From contig NC_092875.1 in assembly GCF_028372415.1 (NCBI RefSeq), forward strand, positions 52,266,771-52,330,770: a stretch of 64,000 bases of DNA, read 5' to 3'. The position numbers were made by a program, and so were the translations under genes. Of this stretch, positions 1 to 10,089 are shown piece by piece (position 1 is the first letter of the stretch; every line of letters starts with the position of its first letter). The DNA is from Notamacropus eugenii. Taxonomy: Eukaryota > Chordata > Mammalia > Diprotodontia > Macropodidae. The notes under the pieces are model-generated. The model did no database searches and was not told where the DNA came from. It was given only the letters and a program-made list of their open reading frames with translations.

Positions 1-149
1 CCTGAAATCTGAATCTGGCCAGTGCTGGCCAGGGTCCCTCAGGCTGCTGGCCTCCATTGCATCTCTGAGGTTAGAGACATCCTCTGGAGTGCTGACCAGC
101 ACCGAACTACTGGCACTTTGGTCTCAGATGTAGCCAGCCATAGTCAGTG

Positions 150-335
150 GTCAGTAAACATTTATGAAGCACTTGCTACATGCCAGGAACCAAGCACTGA
201 GGATACAAAAGTGAAAATGTGCCCTCAAGGAATTTGTAATCTAATAGGGGAAGTTGAAAAAGATGCTGGAAAGCTTGAGGGTGAGGAGCAACGGATTTGG
301 GGGTACAAGGGATGTCAGTCAGAGAAGTCCTCAGG
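150..335 (+). repeat. Fragment of a common interspersed repeat ('family A')
   Basis: It carries the recurrent block that runs from 'aaacatttat', through a 'gccagg..c..gcactg.ggatacaaa' stretch, to 'aatctaataggg'. The same block recurs at least ten times in this window, followed in long copies by a 'gaagggctttaaatgcc' region. I recognise it as an old therian interspersed repeat but cannot assign its class, so it is called family A here. Confidence 0.6.
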
Positions 336-601
336 TTGTTGAGTCAAGTGATTAAGATGCTCTGAACTGAGCTCCCTCCCTAAGGGGATGGGGGGTTTGA
401 AGTTCATGGCCCCTCCTCCAAGGGATAGTGATAAGATGAAATCCCATGGCAGGATGATGAGGTCTTCCCAGTAGTGAGCTCCCTGAGACGTAGTGGAAGT
501 CAGTAAGAGAAGTCCCAGGGTGAAAGAGGAGATTTCCATAGGAACTGAGGCTTCCTTTGCCCCTGAGGCTGCTGACCTGAGACTGCCTGGTTTCATTGCA
601 G

Positions 602-718
602 GGACAGCAGGAGCTCCCAGCAATCAGACTACCACCTTAGCTGTGTCTCCCACACCAGGTAATGGGAGTACTGTCCCTTCAGGAAATCAGAGTGCCAGTG
701 GGATAACTATGGACACCG
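602..718 (+). CDS. CD320: CD320 stalk exon A
   Basis: It follows an acceptor (tttcattgcag) and ends at a perfect GTAAGT donor at 719. It encodes a stalk segment starting TAGAPSNQTTT with three N-glycosylation sequons. A weaker in-frame donor lies at 659 (GTAATG), so a shorter exon is possible. The exon resembles the next one and looks like its duplicate. Confidence 0.8.
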
Positions 719-3700
719 GTAAGTATCCCTGGATATGGACAGCATCTCCACTCTTTCAGCTTTCAGAATATTGGTTCCATCAAGTCTAGAATCTCCATGG
801 CCTCACCATGTAGTAGTGGGTATAGATTTTCTCTGCTGTGGGGTGGTTGAGGGCTGGGGGTAGCCAGAGTCTCTTGTGCATCCTATAAGGAGCCTTCACT
901 TTGAGAGGTGGGCCACCAGCTGCTGGACTGAATAATCCTGCCTCCTGTCTGGGCCAGGGGTCAGCAACCTCCCTCTTCTGCTAGGAAGCACCTGGAGTCC
1001 TCAGTCTTTGAACAGTTTCTCTGAGGAGGCCCTGGCACCTGGGGTAGAAAATGCCCTAAGGCATGTTTATGTCTTCAGGGACTTCCTCAGACAGCCTAGA
1101 GAGAGGTAGAAGGGCCAAGTCTAAGGAGAGGGACGAGCGAATCTGCCAAGACTGTGCCTCATGGTGCCTCCTTTCCTTTTCTTGCCCTCCATGTTGTCCT
1201 CTTTAAAATCACTTACTTTTCTCTAAGGTCCTTTCCAAACCAGAAATTTCCTGAGTCTTTGATTCTGTTCCTTTCCAACTGTTCAGAAATGGGCACTGAG
1301 TAAGACAATAAATGTTGGTGGAGTGATGACGGAGCACAGAGGCAGTAGAGGGTGTGGGGGGAGGCTGTTGACTCCCGTTCCATTTTCACAGTGAGGTGCC
1401 TGTCAGGGAGCTCCAGTGAGGGGAGGTGTATGTGACGATGTGTCCCCACCTTCCTAGCTCTGTACCACTTGGAGCTCCTCCAGGCTCAGAAATGTAGGAA
1501 ACCTTGGATCCCTTTAGCTCTACTTATAGCTGACCATGGGGGCTAAGACTTTCCTTCCTCTTGGGCGCTGCTTCCATTTCAGGGGTGACACAAACTACCG
1601 GAGATCAGACTACCACCCCAGGACATGGGAGCCTCACACCTTCAGAAAGGCGAAGTGCCTATGGCCTGGTCATGGCAGCAGGTGAGACCCCTTGTGCAGG
1701 CAGTGTCGCTGCTCCACTCTGTCTGTGTTGTGACTTAGGAGTTCTGCAGGCCATCTAACTGAAACCAATTCCACAACCTTCTCAACAAGTAGTCATCCAG
1801 CCTGTGCTTAAAGACCTCTTGGGGCAGCCCCTCCTCCTTGCTAGGAACAGTCACATCTAGGCATGTTTTGCTCCTGCTTCTGCCCATTGCTTTTAGTTCT
1901 GCCCCCTGGAAGACAGTGAACAAGTTCAATCCCTTATCCATGTGCTAGCTCTTCCCGTCTCCCCCAGCATTCCTTTGTTTCTAGTTTCCTCACCAGATCC
2001 TTCCGAGGTAGCTAGGTCACATAGTGGTTAGAGTACTGGACTTCAAATAAGGAAGCCTTGAGTTTGAATCCTGGCTCAGAGGTGTACTCTGAGTGGTGTG
2101 ACCCTGAGCAAGGCACTTTAGAAGAACAAAACAAAACAAGAACAAAACCCTTTCTCCTGTCTCAGTTTCCCCAACTGTAAAATGGGGATTATAACAGCAG
2201 CTACCTACCAGGGTTGTTGGAAGAATCAAATATCAAAATATGCAGAATGTTGTGCAAACCTTAAAGCAGCCATATATACATATTGGCTATCGTTACGATC
2301 GCCAGGCCTTTACGATCCTGATTTCCTTTCTTTGGACACTCCAGTTTGTCAGCATTATTCCTTCACTGTGGTGCCCAGAGCTGCCCTCAGTACTTCAGAT
2401 TTTGTCTGATCTGTGCAGAGGATGCAAGAACAGCTCTTGTTAAGCCTCAACTTTGGGCATCCCTTGGGTGTTGTCTGAGATCACGTTAGCTGTTGAGGCT
2501 GTTGGAGCACACTGCCAACTCATTAAACCTTCAGGCCACTAAAACCCCCACATCTTTTCAAATGAACTGTTCTTGAGCCTGCTTCACCCATCTTGTACTG
2601 GGGAAGTTGGTATTTTGAACTCAAGTGTAAACCTTTTCATTTGTCCCTCTTAAAATTCATCTTATTAGATTCAGCCCGGCATTCCAGCCTGTCAAGGTCT
2701 TTTCTATGCTGACTGTCATCTAATGTGTGAGCTTTCCCTCCCAGTTTTATGTCATCTGCAAATTTGCTAAGCATGTCATTTTTGACTTTATCCAAAGCAT
2801 TAATCTTGCAGGCCCAAGCAGAGATCCCAAGGGCACTTGACTGGAGAGGTGTCTCAAAGTTTACATGGAGCCATTAACAACTGCTCTTTAGGTCCATCCA
2901 TTCAGCCAGTTCCATAGCTACTTTACTGTGTGACCATCTGACCCACATCTCTCTGTCTTGTCCACAAGCAGGGGACAAGACACTTTGTCTTGTCAAATAT
3001 GGCTTTTTAAAAAATATCAGGAAAGCTATATTTTGTTATGCCAGTCTAGTGGCTGTTAAAAAAGCAACTGAGATTACTCTGCCATGATCTGTTCTCAAGG
3101 AAGCCATGCTGCTTCTTTGTGATTACCACTTAATTCCTTTTCTCAATGTTCACAGAGCATCTCTTTGAGGACTCAAAGTTCTGTTAATCGACCTGTAGTT
3201 TGTCGATTCTGTTCTGTGGCCCTCTATAATCAGCCCATATCTGCCCCTTTCCAGACCTGCAATACCTTCCTTGTTCTCCACACTCTCTCAGAGATCAGGA
3301 CTAGGGCCTCAGTCTTCCTTCCATTCATTCCCTTGATCCCCACTTCTGCTGCCTAGTGGTTTCTTTCTGTCATTTCCCTATTTAGCTTGGGTTTCAGCTT
3401 TCTATTAGCCATTCTCAATTAGATGCTCATTCTTCTTAGAAGAGAAAATGAGCTAGTTAAGAATTGAGCTGCCCTGTTTTCAGTTATGATGCAGTCCCCA
3501 GGAACCATTCTGTCCTGTAACTCTCCTCCTTCCCCTTTTTAGCTCAAAAATCTCTTTTGGTTGTTCCTGTCAGAGTCAATAAACACTATAGAGTGCCAGG
3601 TACTCTGCTAAACTAAGCCCTGGGATATGGCAAAAGGCTTAAGACCTTCAAGGAACTTGCAGCCTAATGAAGAAAGCCAGCATGTAGAAATTACCATGCC

Positions 3701-4570
3701 TCCTTGCTTGGTGGAGAATCAGGATCTCTACTTTCCTTCCCAGTCAGAGGGAGAGAGTGGCCCTAGAGCCTGAGGAAAGGCAAATTTCAGAGTTGATTCA
3801 TCTTGCAGAATGCAAAGGAAGTTTCTGGAGAAGATGAAGTCCAGGAAAGTACCCCGGTTGGAAATGTTCTTGGCTTTCCCTAGAAAGCTACAGCTTTCTG
3901 CCTGTCAGTGCCCAGTGTGCTCTCCCTGCAGGGTGATGCCCTCTGTTTGTGTTTATCCTCCACTACATTCTTGAAACCAGAACTCAGCCCCTCTTTCCTG
4001 CTCTAGCCTACGGGAACAGCTCCCACTTCTGCCACCTCCCTGGGAGTCTCAGGAGTTCCCAGCCTTCAGAGCGATGTCTGCTAGGAGCCTAAGGTAACCT
4101 TTGCTAGTGTGCCCTGGGACCTGGGGAGTAGAGCAGGGACTGGAGCAGGGCTAAGTATAAAGTGTACTTCCTCTGTGCCTCTGATGGTAGTCCTTTGGAT
4201 GATCAGGGCATGGAGGTGGTGACAGCAGTGCAGGGTAGGAGAGGTACACGGGTTCAGGTACAGGTCTTGCCACTAACCTGCCACATTGCATCAGGAATCT
4301 GACACCTTTCTCCAAGCCTTATTTCAGTCCTTTGTAAAATGAGGGGGTGGGCCAGATTTTTTTTCAGATCCTGTCCGGGGCTGACCTTTTCTGTGTCTGA
4401 TGTTTTTTGCCTTTCCAGCTGCTCTGAGTGGAGTTCTGGCTGCTGCCTGTCTCCTTGTATGTTGCCAGACGTGGGCTCAAGTCCGGTGGCACCTTCTCCC
4501 CCAGCCAAACCTGGTGGAAGCTGTGAAAGAGTCATTGCTGATGCCTGAAAGGACACCTTCCTTAATCTGA
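602..4570 (+). CDS. CD320: CD320 (transcobalamin receptor), last three exons; 5' part outside window
   Basis: CD320 is the single-pass cell-surface receptor that takes up cobalamin-loaded transcobalamin. Exons at 602-718, 1583-1681 and 4419-4570 (stop TGA 4568-4570) join in consistent phase; all three introns that can be judged are phase 1. The joined peptide has a Thr/Ser-rich stalk with N-glycosylation sequons (NQT, NGS, NQS), then SAYGLVMAAAALSGVLAAA as the start of the membrane helix, then a tail with EAVKESLLMPERTPSLI at the C-terminus. From memory, human CD320 has SPTAYGVIAAAAVLS and a tail ending VAMKESLLLSEQKTSLP, a clear match. The two LDL-receptor class A modules and the signal peptide lie upstream of the window. 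The gene points toward CERS4, the same convergent arrangement as in human. Identification rests on the juxtamembrane and tail match plus synteny. Confidence 0.9.
719..1582 (+). other. CD320: CD320 intron, no recognised element
   Basis: An 864-bp intron between the two stalk exons. I see no repeat, exon or RNA gene in it. It is moderately G/C-rich with no notable open frame. Confidence 0.6.
1583..1681 (+). CDS. CD320: CD320 stalk / start-of-membrane-helix exon B
   Basis: Acceptor catttcag, donor GTGAGA at 1682. It encodes GVTQTTGDQTTTPGHGSLTP followed by SERRSAYGLVMAA, which leads into the membrane helix. It is phase 1 at both ends (99 nt), so it can be duplicated or skipped without a frameshift. 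Confidence 0.85.
1740..3420 (-). mobile_element. L3/CR1 LINE relic, reverse-transcriptase part and 3' end, split by a SINE
   Basis: Read on the minus strand, 2820-2960 gives decayed CR1 reverse-transcriptase peptide: NWLNGW, then RAVVNGSM, then VPLGSLLGP, matching the family's NWLDGR..RVVVNG...GVPQGSVLGP block. The 1745-1945 part matches the L3 3' end (text of the 'agacctcttggggcagcccc' type). Many in-frame stops show it is old. A CORE-SINE sits at 2008-2275 inside it. The whole lies in the last CD320 intron. Confidence 0.75.
2008..2275 (+). repeat. tRNA-derived CORE-SINE
   Basis: It has a tRNA-like head (box B-like 'gagtttgaatcc'), the CORE 'gtgtgaccctgagcaaggcac', then 'ctgtctcagtttcccc' and the 'aaaatggggattataa' region. 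This is the marsupial tRNA-CORE SINE type seen throughout the window. Confidence 0.8.
3421..4418 (+). repeat. End of last CD320 intron with old repeat fragments
   Basis: 3570-3670 is a family A fragment ('gtcaataaacactatagagtgccagg'-type block, not contiguous with the consensus). 4255-4345 is a degraded MIR-like piece. The rest is unassigned. A branch/pyrimidine region with 'tttttgcctttccag' precedes the final CD320 exon. Confidence 0.5.
4419..4570 (+). CDS. CD320: CD320 last exon: membrane helix and cytoplasmic tail
   Basis: The acceptor ctttccag is directly followed by codons for AALSGVLAAACLLV, the rest of the membrane helix with extra cysteines, then a short basic/aromatic juxtamembrane stretch and the tail ending TPSLI before TGA. 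The KESLL motif in the tail matches human and may serve trafficking (inference). Confidence 0.9.
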
Positions 4571-5105
4571 AGGCCAGCTTGCTTGACCTCCAGAATGGCT
4601 TTTGGTCCTCTGGGTCCATTGTGAGACTGGCCCAGGCTTCCCTGGGGTTGAACCAAGAATCCTCTAGGAGGTCTCTCTTTGCCATCAACCTCCATCACAA
4701 GCTACCTCTCTTTTCAAGGCAACCAACAGGTCCTGACCTTGTTGCCTTTTTCTACCATCTGGGAGGTCCTGCATCTGGCACCCCTTAGATAGAGCCGGAT
4801 GGGTGTGGATCCTGGTTCCTTCCAGCAGAACACATCCTGCCTGCATGGGGGTGGGGATGGAAATTGACTGTTGGCTCCAGAGGTATTCCCACAGCTGATC
4901 ACTTCCTCATGCAGCTGGTTTCAGGAGCTGTACTCTTTGTTGAGCAAAGCTAGGTGTCCCTGGTATTAGCCATAGAGCAGGGCTGGTGGCCCAGGGGTGA
5001 GATACTCCATTCAGCAACCAGGTGGGCTACAGATGAGGAGGGAGGACAGCCTCAATGCCTAGGATGATCTACAGTTCAGTAAATAAAATAATTTCTCAAA
5101 ACTTA
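4571..5105 (+). other. CD320: CD320 3' UTR with poly(A) signal
   Basis: This is sequence after the TGA without recognised repeats. AATAAA lies at 5082-5087, so cleavage is expected about 15-25 nt further on. The exact end is inferred. Confidence 0.7.
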
Positions 5106-5429
5106 AGCCCTTTCTAGTCTGTTTCCTGAACTCCTTTCTAGATTTCCCCATGGAAGAAAAATCTGAGCTAGAGCTCCTGGGCAGTACGGATGGATGCAAG
5201 AAAAGAAAGAAGACTTACTCTCATCCTAGAGGAATATACATCCTCCTTCGGGCTAGTGGAGTATCAACAAGTAGGGGAAGCTGGACCAGAGAGTCTCTAA
5301 GGTTCTAGAAGGCTCTGTTAACAGTTCCCCACCCTCTTCTCTTCATTGTAGGAAGTTACAGATGCAACACAAACTCAAGCCAGGCATTTTGAAGGTAATA
5401 AATTACAAAACAGAGGGATAGACTTTTAA
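5106..5429. other. Intergenic, nothing recognised
   Basis: No repeat family, exon or RNA gene was recognised between the CD320 poly(A) site and the first downstream SINE. Confidence 0.5.
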
Positions 5430-5640
5430 GTCAGATTGACTTAGGTTCATAAGAATCACTTCATTTTGATAGCACTGTAAGGTATACAAAGTACTTTCCT
5501 CATAGTAATCTATTAGGTAAGTAGTACAAGTGTTATTTTTCTCATTGTTTTGGACCGGAAAACTGAGGCCCAGAAAGGTTAGATGATTTATTTGTTGGGG
5601 TCATGCAACATCAGAGCTGGGATAATTGATATATAAGGAA
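5430..5640 (-). repeat. MIR/Ther1-type SINE
   Basis: Antisense CORE signature: 'ggaaaactgaggcccagaaaggttagatga' type block preceded by the 'tttcctcatagtaatct' region. It is old and degraded. Confidence 0.6.
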
Positions 5641-5749
5641 TTGACTACTGGGGTGGGGGTACAGTACTGAATAACAAGCAGAGTTGGGTGAGACCTTGGG
5701 GACCATCTAATTCAACCCATGTCCAACAAGTGGTCCTCATGTCTTTGTT

Positions 5750-6500
5750 CAGAGGAGGAAGAGTCCCTAAGACAGCCCATACTCTCAAGGAGCTTTCAGT
5801 CCAGTGGAGGAATCCAATCCATAAAGAAGTCACTATTGTGTAATTTCACAAGGGAGAGGGGCTTCTTGTAGGAGGTGATGCCCGAGCTGTGCCTTGAAGA
5901 AAGTTGGGGCTGCTTTTGAGTGGGAATTCATTCTAGGCATGGGTCAGGGAGGGGAAGAGAGATAGAGACCACCTATGTACAGGCACAGAGATGGGAGGCG
6001 GCATGTTTTGTTTGGGTATCAGTAAGCCAGCTTGTTGGAAAGCATGAGGGTAAGTAATCAGTCCAGAAAGGCAGCAGGAAGTCAGATTGAGGAATTTAAA
6101 TTCCAGCCTTGTATTTTATCCTAGGAGCAATAGGAATCCTTTGAAGATTTTAAAAGTAGGAGAGTGACACAATTAGACCTACATGTTAGAAATAGTAATT
6201 TGGTGGCTGTAGGGAAGATGGATTGGAAAAGAGAGAGAGTGGAAGAGCCCAGGTGGGGGTGGTGATGACATTCTGAACTAGGAGAGTAGCTGTGAATGAA
6301 AAGGAGGGATTGGTATGATTTGGAAAATGATTGGATATGTCAGATGAAGGAAAGGAAAGAGTCAGGGATGACTCTAGGGTTTCAAACCTGGCTGACTAGA
6401 AGGATGCTCTCAGCAGAAATAGGAATTTTGGGGCAGGGATGGCTGGGATTGAAGGTTTGTGTGAGGGGAAGAATTATGACCCATACTGAGCCTTGAGTAT
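5750..6500 (+). repeat. Family A repeat, internal part
   Basis: It contains 'ctctcaaggagctttcagtc', 'gagctgtgccttgaagaaag', the 'ttttatcctaggagcaatagg' block and 'agagtcagggatgactctag', in the same order as other long copies. It resembles cytosolic-gene-free interspersed repeat DNA; its short open frames are not conserved. Confidence 0.6.
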
Positions 6501-6529
6501 TCACTGGGGCCCACAGGAGACGTTTCAGG

Positions 6530-6700
6530 AGATATGCTTGTCTTCTGGAACCCTTGAACTCAAGAGAAGGACTTTGAGCTGGAGAAGTACCAGGAGTGTT
6601 CAGAGGGACTTTTGCCTGCCTCTGCCAATTCATTAACTATGTGACCTTGGGCTACTTAACCTCTGATTCCCAGTTTCTTCATTGAGAATTCCAGGACCAG
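6530..6700 (+). repeat. Degraded CORE-SINE
   Basis: It contains 'aactatgtgaccttgggc' followed by 'acctctgattcccagtttc', a worn CORE signature. Confidence 0.5.
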
Positions 6701-6739
6701 GGAATGGCCAGCCCCCTGTCCTCTGCCCTGGTCTGACCA

Positions 6740-7195
6740 CTGTCCAGAGTACCCCATTTTAGGAAGAACATTGATAACCTGGAGTATCCAGAGGAAGGCA
6801 ATCAGGATGACGAAGGTGTCTGCAATTATAATTATAGCGTGAGGACTGGTTGAAGGACCTGGGAATATTTAGCCCATAGAAGAGAAGGCTAAGGGGGAAT
6901 GTGATATTTGTGAAACAGGGTTTGGATTTGTGCTTGGCTTCATAGGGCAGGCCCAAGTGCAATGGGCAGAAGTTGTAGGAAGGCAAAATTAGGATTTGCC
7001 TAAAAGAAAAGTTCTAAAAATGAGTCACCCCAAAGTAAAAGGTGTTTGCTTGGGAGGATGTTTCCCTTTCCTAGAGGTCTTCTAGAGAGAGCTGAATGAG
7101 AAGCTGTGGGTTGTGTTGAGAAGATCCTTGGGGAAATCCAGGTTTGACAAGTTGGCCTCTGAGGTGCCTCCCAGCTCTGAGATTCTCTGATTCCA
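6740..7195 (+). mobile_element. L3/CR1 LINE 3' end
   Basis: Sense 3' end: 'ggaagaacattgataacc', 'tttagcccatagaagagaag', 'caatgggcagaagttgtagg', 'ctcccagctctgagattctc'. These appear in the order of the L3 consensus as I recall it. It is truncated and old. Confidence 0.7.
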
Positions 7196-7207
7196 GTGAG
7201 TTCCTTT

Positions 7208-7760
7208 TACATGTGTAATCAGTCAATCAATAAACATTTATTAAATACCTGCTATATGCCAGGCACTGCTAAGAAAGGTAGAAGACAGTGCCTGCCCTTG
7301 AGGCTCTCACAGTCTAATGGGGGAAATGGCATGCAAACAATTATGTACAAACAAGTTTTATGCAGGATAAACAGGAATAATCAACAGATGGGTACTGGAA
7401 TTAAGACTGGGAAAGGCTTCCTGCAGAAGGTGAGATTTCATCTGGGACTGGAAGGAATCCAGAAGATAGGAGTGAAGAGGGAAAGCATTCCAAGTATGGG
7501 GACATTAAGTAAAAATGTGTGGAGTCAAGAGAAGGAGTGTCTTGTGTAAGGATCAGCATGAAGATCTTGAATCTGAGAGGCTGCTGGGATGTCCTTGCAT
7601 TTTGTGATGGACTGGAATTTGGGAGGGATTAGGACTGAATACATTCATCTTGGAGCCATCTTCAGCAGCAATATTAGGACATTTGGGAGTGGATGAGATC
7701 ACCCTGAGAAGGTCCCAGCTCTAGACAGATGATCCAGTGATCATCCAGCCTCGAGGGTTT
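7208..7760 (+). repeat. Family A repeat, long copy
   Basis: Starts 'caatcaataaacatttatta' and runs through 'ctcacagtctaatgggg', 'acaattatgtacaaacaa', 'ggcttcctgcagaaggtg' and 'gggaaagcattcc'. It is one of the best preserved family A starts. The HAL1-type element inserted just after it. Confidence 0.7.
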
Positions 7761-8778
7761 GAACATTTCTTTTTTTTTTTTTTTTTTTCATTATTAAATT
7801 TATTTATTTAACTTTTAACATTCATTTTCACAAAATTTTGGGTTACAAATTTTCTCCCCTTTTATCCCCTCCCCCCCCAAACACCAAGCATTCTAATTGC
7901 CCCTATGACCAATCTGCTCTTTCTTCTATCATCCCTCTCTGCCCTTGTCTCCATCTTCTCTTTTGTCCTGTAGGGGCAGATAGCTTTCTATACCCCTTTA
8001 CCTGTTTTTCTTATTTCCTAGTGGCAAGAACATTACTCGACAGTTGATCCTAACACTTTGAGTTCCAACTTCTCTTCCTCCCTCCCTCCCCACCCCTTCC
8101 CTTTGGAAGGCAAGCAATTCAATATAGGCCATATCTGTGTAGTTTTGCAAATGACTTCCATAATAGTTGTGTTGTATAAGACTAACTATATTTCCCTCCA
8201 TCCTATCCTGTCCCCCATTACTTCTATTCTCTTTTGATCCTATCCCTCCCCATGAGTGTCGACCTCGAATTGCACTCTCCTCCTCATGCCCTGCCTTCTA
8301 TCATCCCCCCCACCCTGCTTGTCCCCTTATCCCCCACTTTCCTGTATTGTGAGATAGGTTTTCCTACCAAAATGAGTGTGCACTTTATTCTTTTCTTTAG
8401 TGGAATGTGATGAGAGTAGACTTCATGTTTTTCTCTCACCTCCCCTCTTTATCCCTCCACTAATGAGTCTTTTGATTGCCTCTTTTATGAGAGATAATTT
8501 GCCCCATTCAATTTCTCCCTTTCTCTTCCCAATATATTTCTCTCTCACTGCTTGATTTCATTTTGTTTTAAAGATATGATCCCAACCTATTCAATTCACT
8601 CTGTGCACTCTGTCTCTATGTATGTGAGCGTGTGTGCATGTGTAATCCCACCCAGTACCCAGATACTGAAATGTTTCAAGAGTTACAAATATTGTCTTTC
8701 CATGTAGGAATGTAAACAGTTCAGCTTTAGTAAGTCCCTTATGACTTCACTTTGCTGTTCACCTTTTCATGGTTCTCT

Positions 8779-9867
8779 TCATTCTTGTGTTTGAAAGTCA
8801 AATTTTCTTTTCAGCTCTGGTCTTTTCATCAAGAATACTTGAAAATCCTCTATTTCATTGAAAGACCATTTTTTCCCCTGAAGTATTATAGTCAGTTTTG
8901 CTGGGTAGGTGATTCTTGGTTTTAGTCCTAGTTCCTTTGACTTCTGGAATATACTGTTCCATGCCCTTCGATCCCTTAATGTAGAGGCTGCTAGATCTTG
9001 TGTTATCCTGATTGTATTTCCACAATACTTGAATTGTTTCTTTCTAGCTGCCTGCAGTATTTTCTCCTTGACCTGGGAACTCTGGAATTTGGCCACAATG
9101 TTCCTAGGAGTTTCTCTTTTTGGATCTCTTTCAGGTGGTGTTCTGTGGATTCCTTGAATATTTATTTTGCCCTCTGGTTCTAGAATCTCAGGGCAGTTTT
9201 CCTTGATAATTTCATGAAAGATGATGTCTAGGCTCTTCTTTTGATCATGGCTTTCAGGTAGTCCCATAATTTTTAAATTGTCTCTCCTGGATCTATTTTC
9301 CAGGTCTGTTGTTTTTCCAATGAGATATTTCACATTATCTTCCATTTTTCCATTCTTCTCTCTTTGTTCTGTGATTTCTTGGTTTTGCATAAAGTCATTA
9401 GCCTCCATCTGTGCCATTCTAATTTTGAAAGAACTATTTTCTTCAGTGAGCTTTTGAATCTCCTTTTCCATTTGGCTAATTCTGCTTTTGAAAGCATTCT
9501 TCTCCTCATTGGCTTTTTGAACCTCTTTTGCCAATTGAGTTAGGCTAGTTTTTAAGGTGTTAATTTCTTCAACATTTTTTTGGGTCTCCCTTAGCAGGGA
9601 GCTGATCTGCTGTTCATGCTTTGACTTCATGTCTCTCATTTCTCTTCCCAGCTTTTCCTCCACCTCTCTAACTTGATTTTCAAAATTCTTTTTGAGCTCT
9701 TCCATGGCCTGAGCCCATTGGGTGGGCTGGGACACAGAAGCCTTGATTTCTGTGTCTTTGCCTGATGGTAAGCATTGTTCTTCCTCATCAGAAAGGAAGG
9801 GAGGAAATGCCTGTTCGCCAAGAAAGTAACCTTCTATAGTCTTATTTCTTTTCCCTTTTCTGGGCAT
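8779..9867 (-). CDS. L1-type ORF1 protein of the HAL1-like element, intact
   Basis: 362 residues starting MPRKGKRNKTIEGYF. ORF1p is a trimeric RNA-binding chaperone that packages element RNA. Residues about 50-160 are heptad-rich coiled coil (FENQVREVEEKLGREM and following). About 190-280 is the RRM-like domain, with DNLKIMGLPE, FHEIIKENCP and RTPPERDPKRETPRNIVAKF matching the human block RTPNRLDQKRNSSRHIIVKF. About 285-350 is the C-terminal domain, with RKKQFKYCGNTIRIT, LRDRRAWNSIF and RITYPAKLTI (human RISYPAKLSF). No ORF2 follows. The N-terminal NKTIEGYF resembles a PCNA-binding PIP box. Whether it is translated is unknown. Confidence 0.85.
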   Translation of the reverse strand: MPRKGKRNKTIEGYFLGEQAFPPFLSDEEEQCLPSGKDTEIKASVSQPTQWAQAMEELKKNFENQVREVEEKLGREMRDMKSKHEQQISSLLRETQKNVEEINTLKTSLTQLAKEVQKANEEKNAFKSRISQMEKEIQKLTEENSSFKIRMAQMEANDFMQNQEITEQREKNGKMEDNVKYLIGKTTDLENRSRRDNLKIMGLPESHDQKKSLDIIFHEIIKENCPEILEPEGKINIQGIHRTPPERDPKRETPRNIVAKFQSSQVKEKILQAARKKQFKYCGNTIRITQDLAASTLRDRRAWNSIFQKSKELGLKPRITYPAKLTIILQGKKWSFNEIEDFQVFLMKRPELKRKFDFQTQE

Positions 9868-10089
9868 TTTCCCAGCCAGTGACTTGACCTCTGAATATTT
9901 TCCTCACACCCACCTCACCTCCTGATCCTCCCAGCCCGTGTTTGTGGTCTGAGATTCAAATGCTGCTTCCAGCCTCAGGGCTTTTGGCGGGGGCAGGGCT
10001 GCTATTCAGTATGAGATTATGATCTGGTGCTGAGATCAGGGCAGGGCCACCTCTCAGGCTCAGTTCCCTCAGGGGGTTTATGCGCAGAC

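Noticed and set aside
2008-2275. tRNA gene
   Set aside because: The box A/B-like sequences here and in the other SINEs belong to tRNA-derived SINE heads. No cloverleaf with intact acceptor stem is seen.
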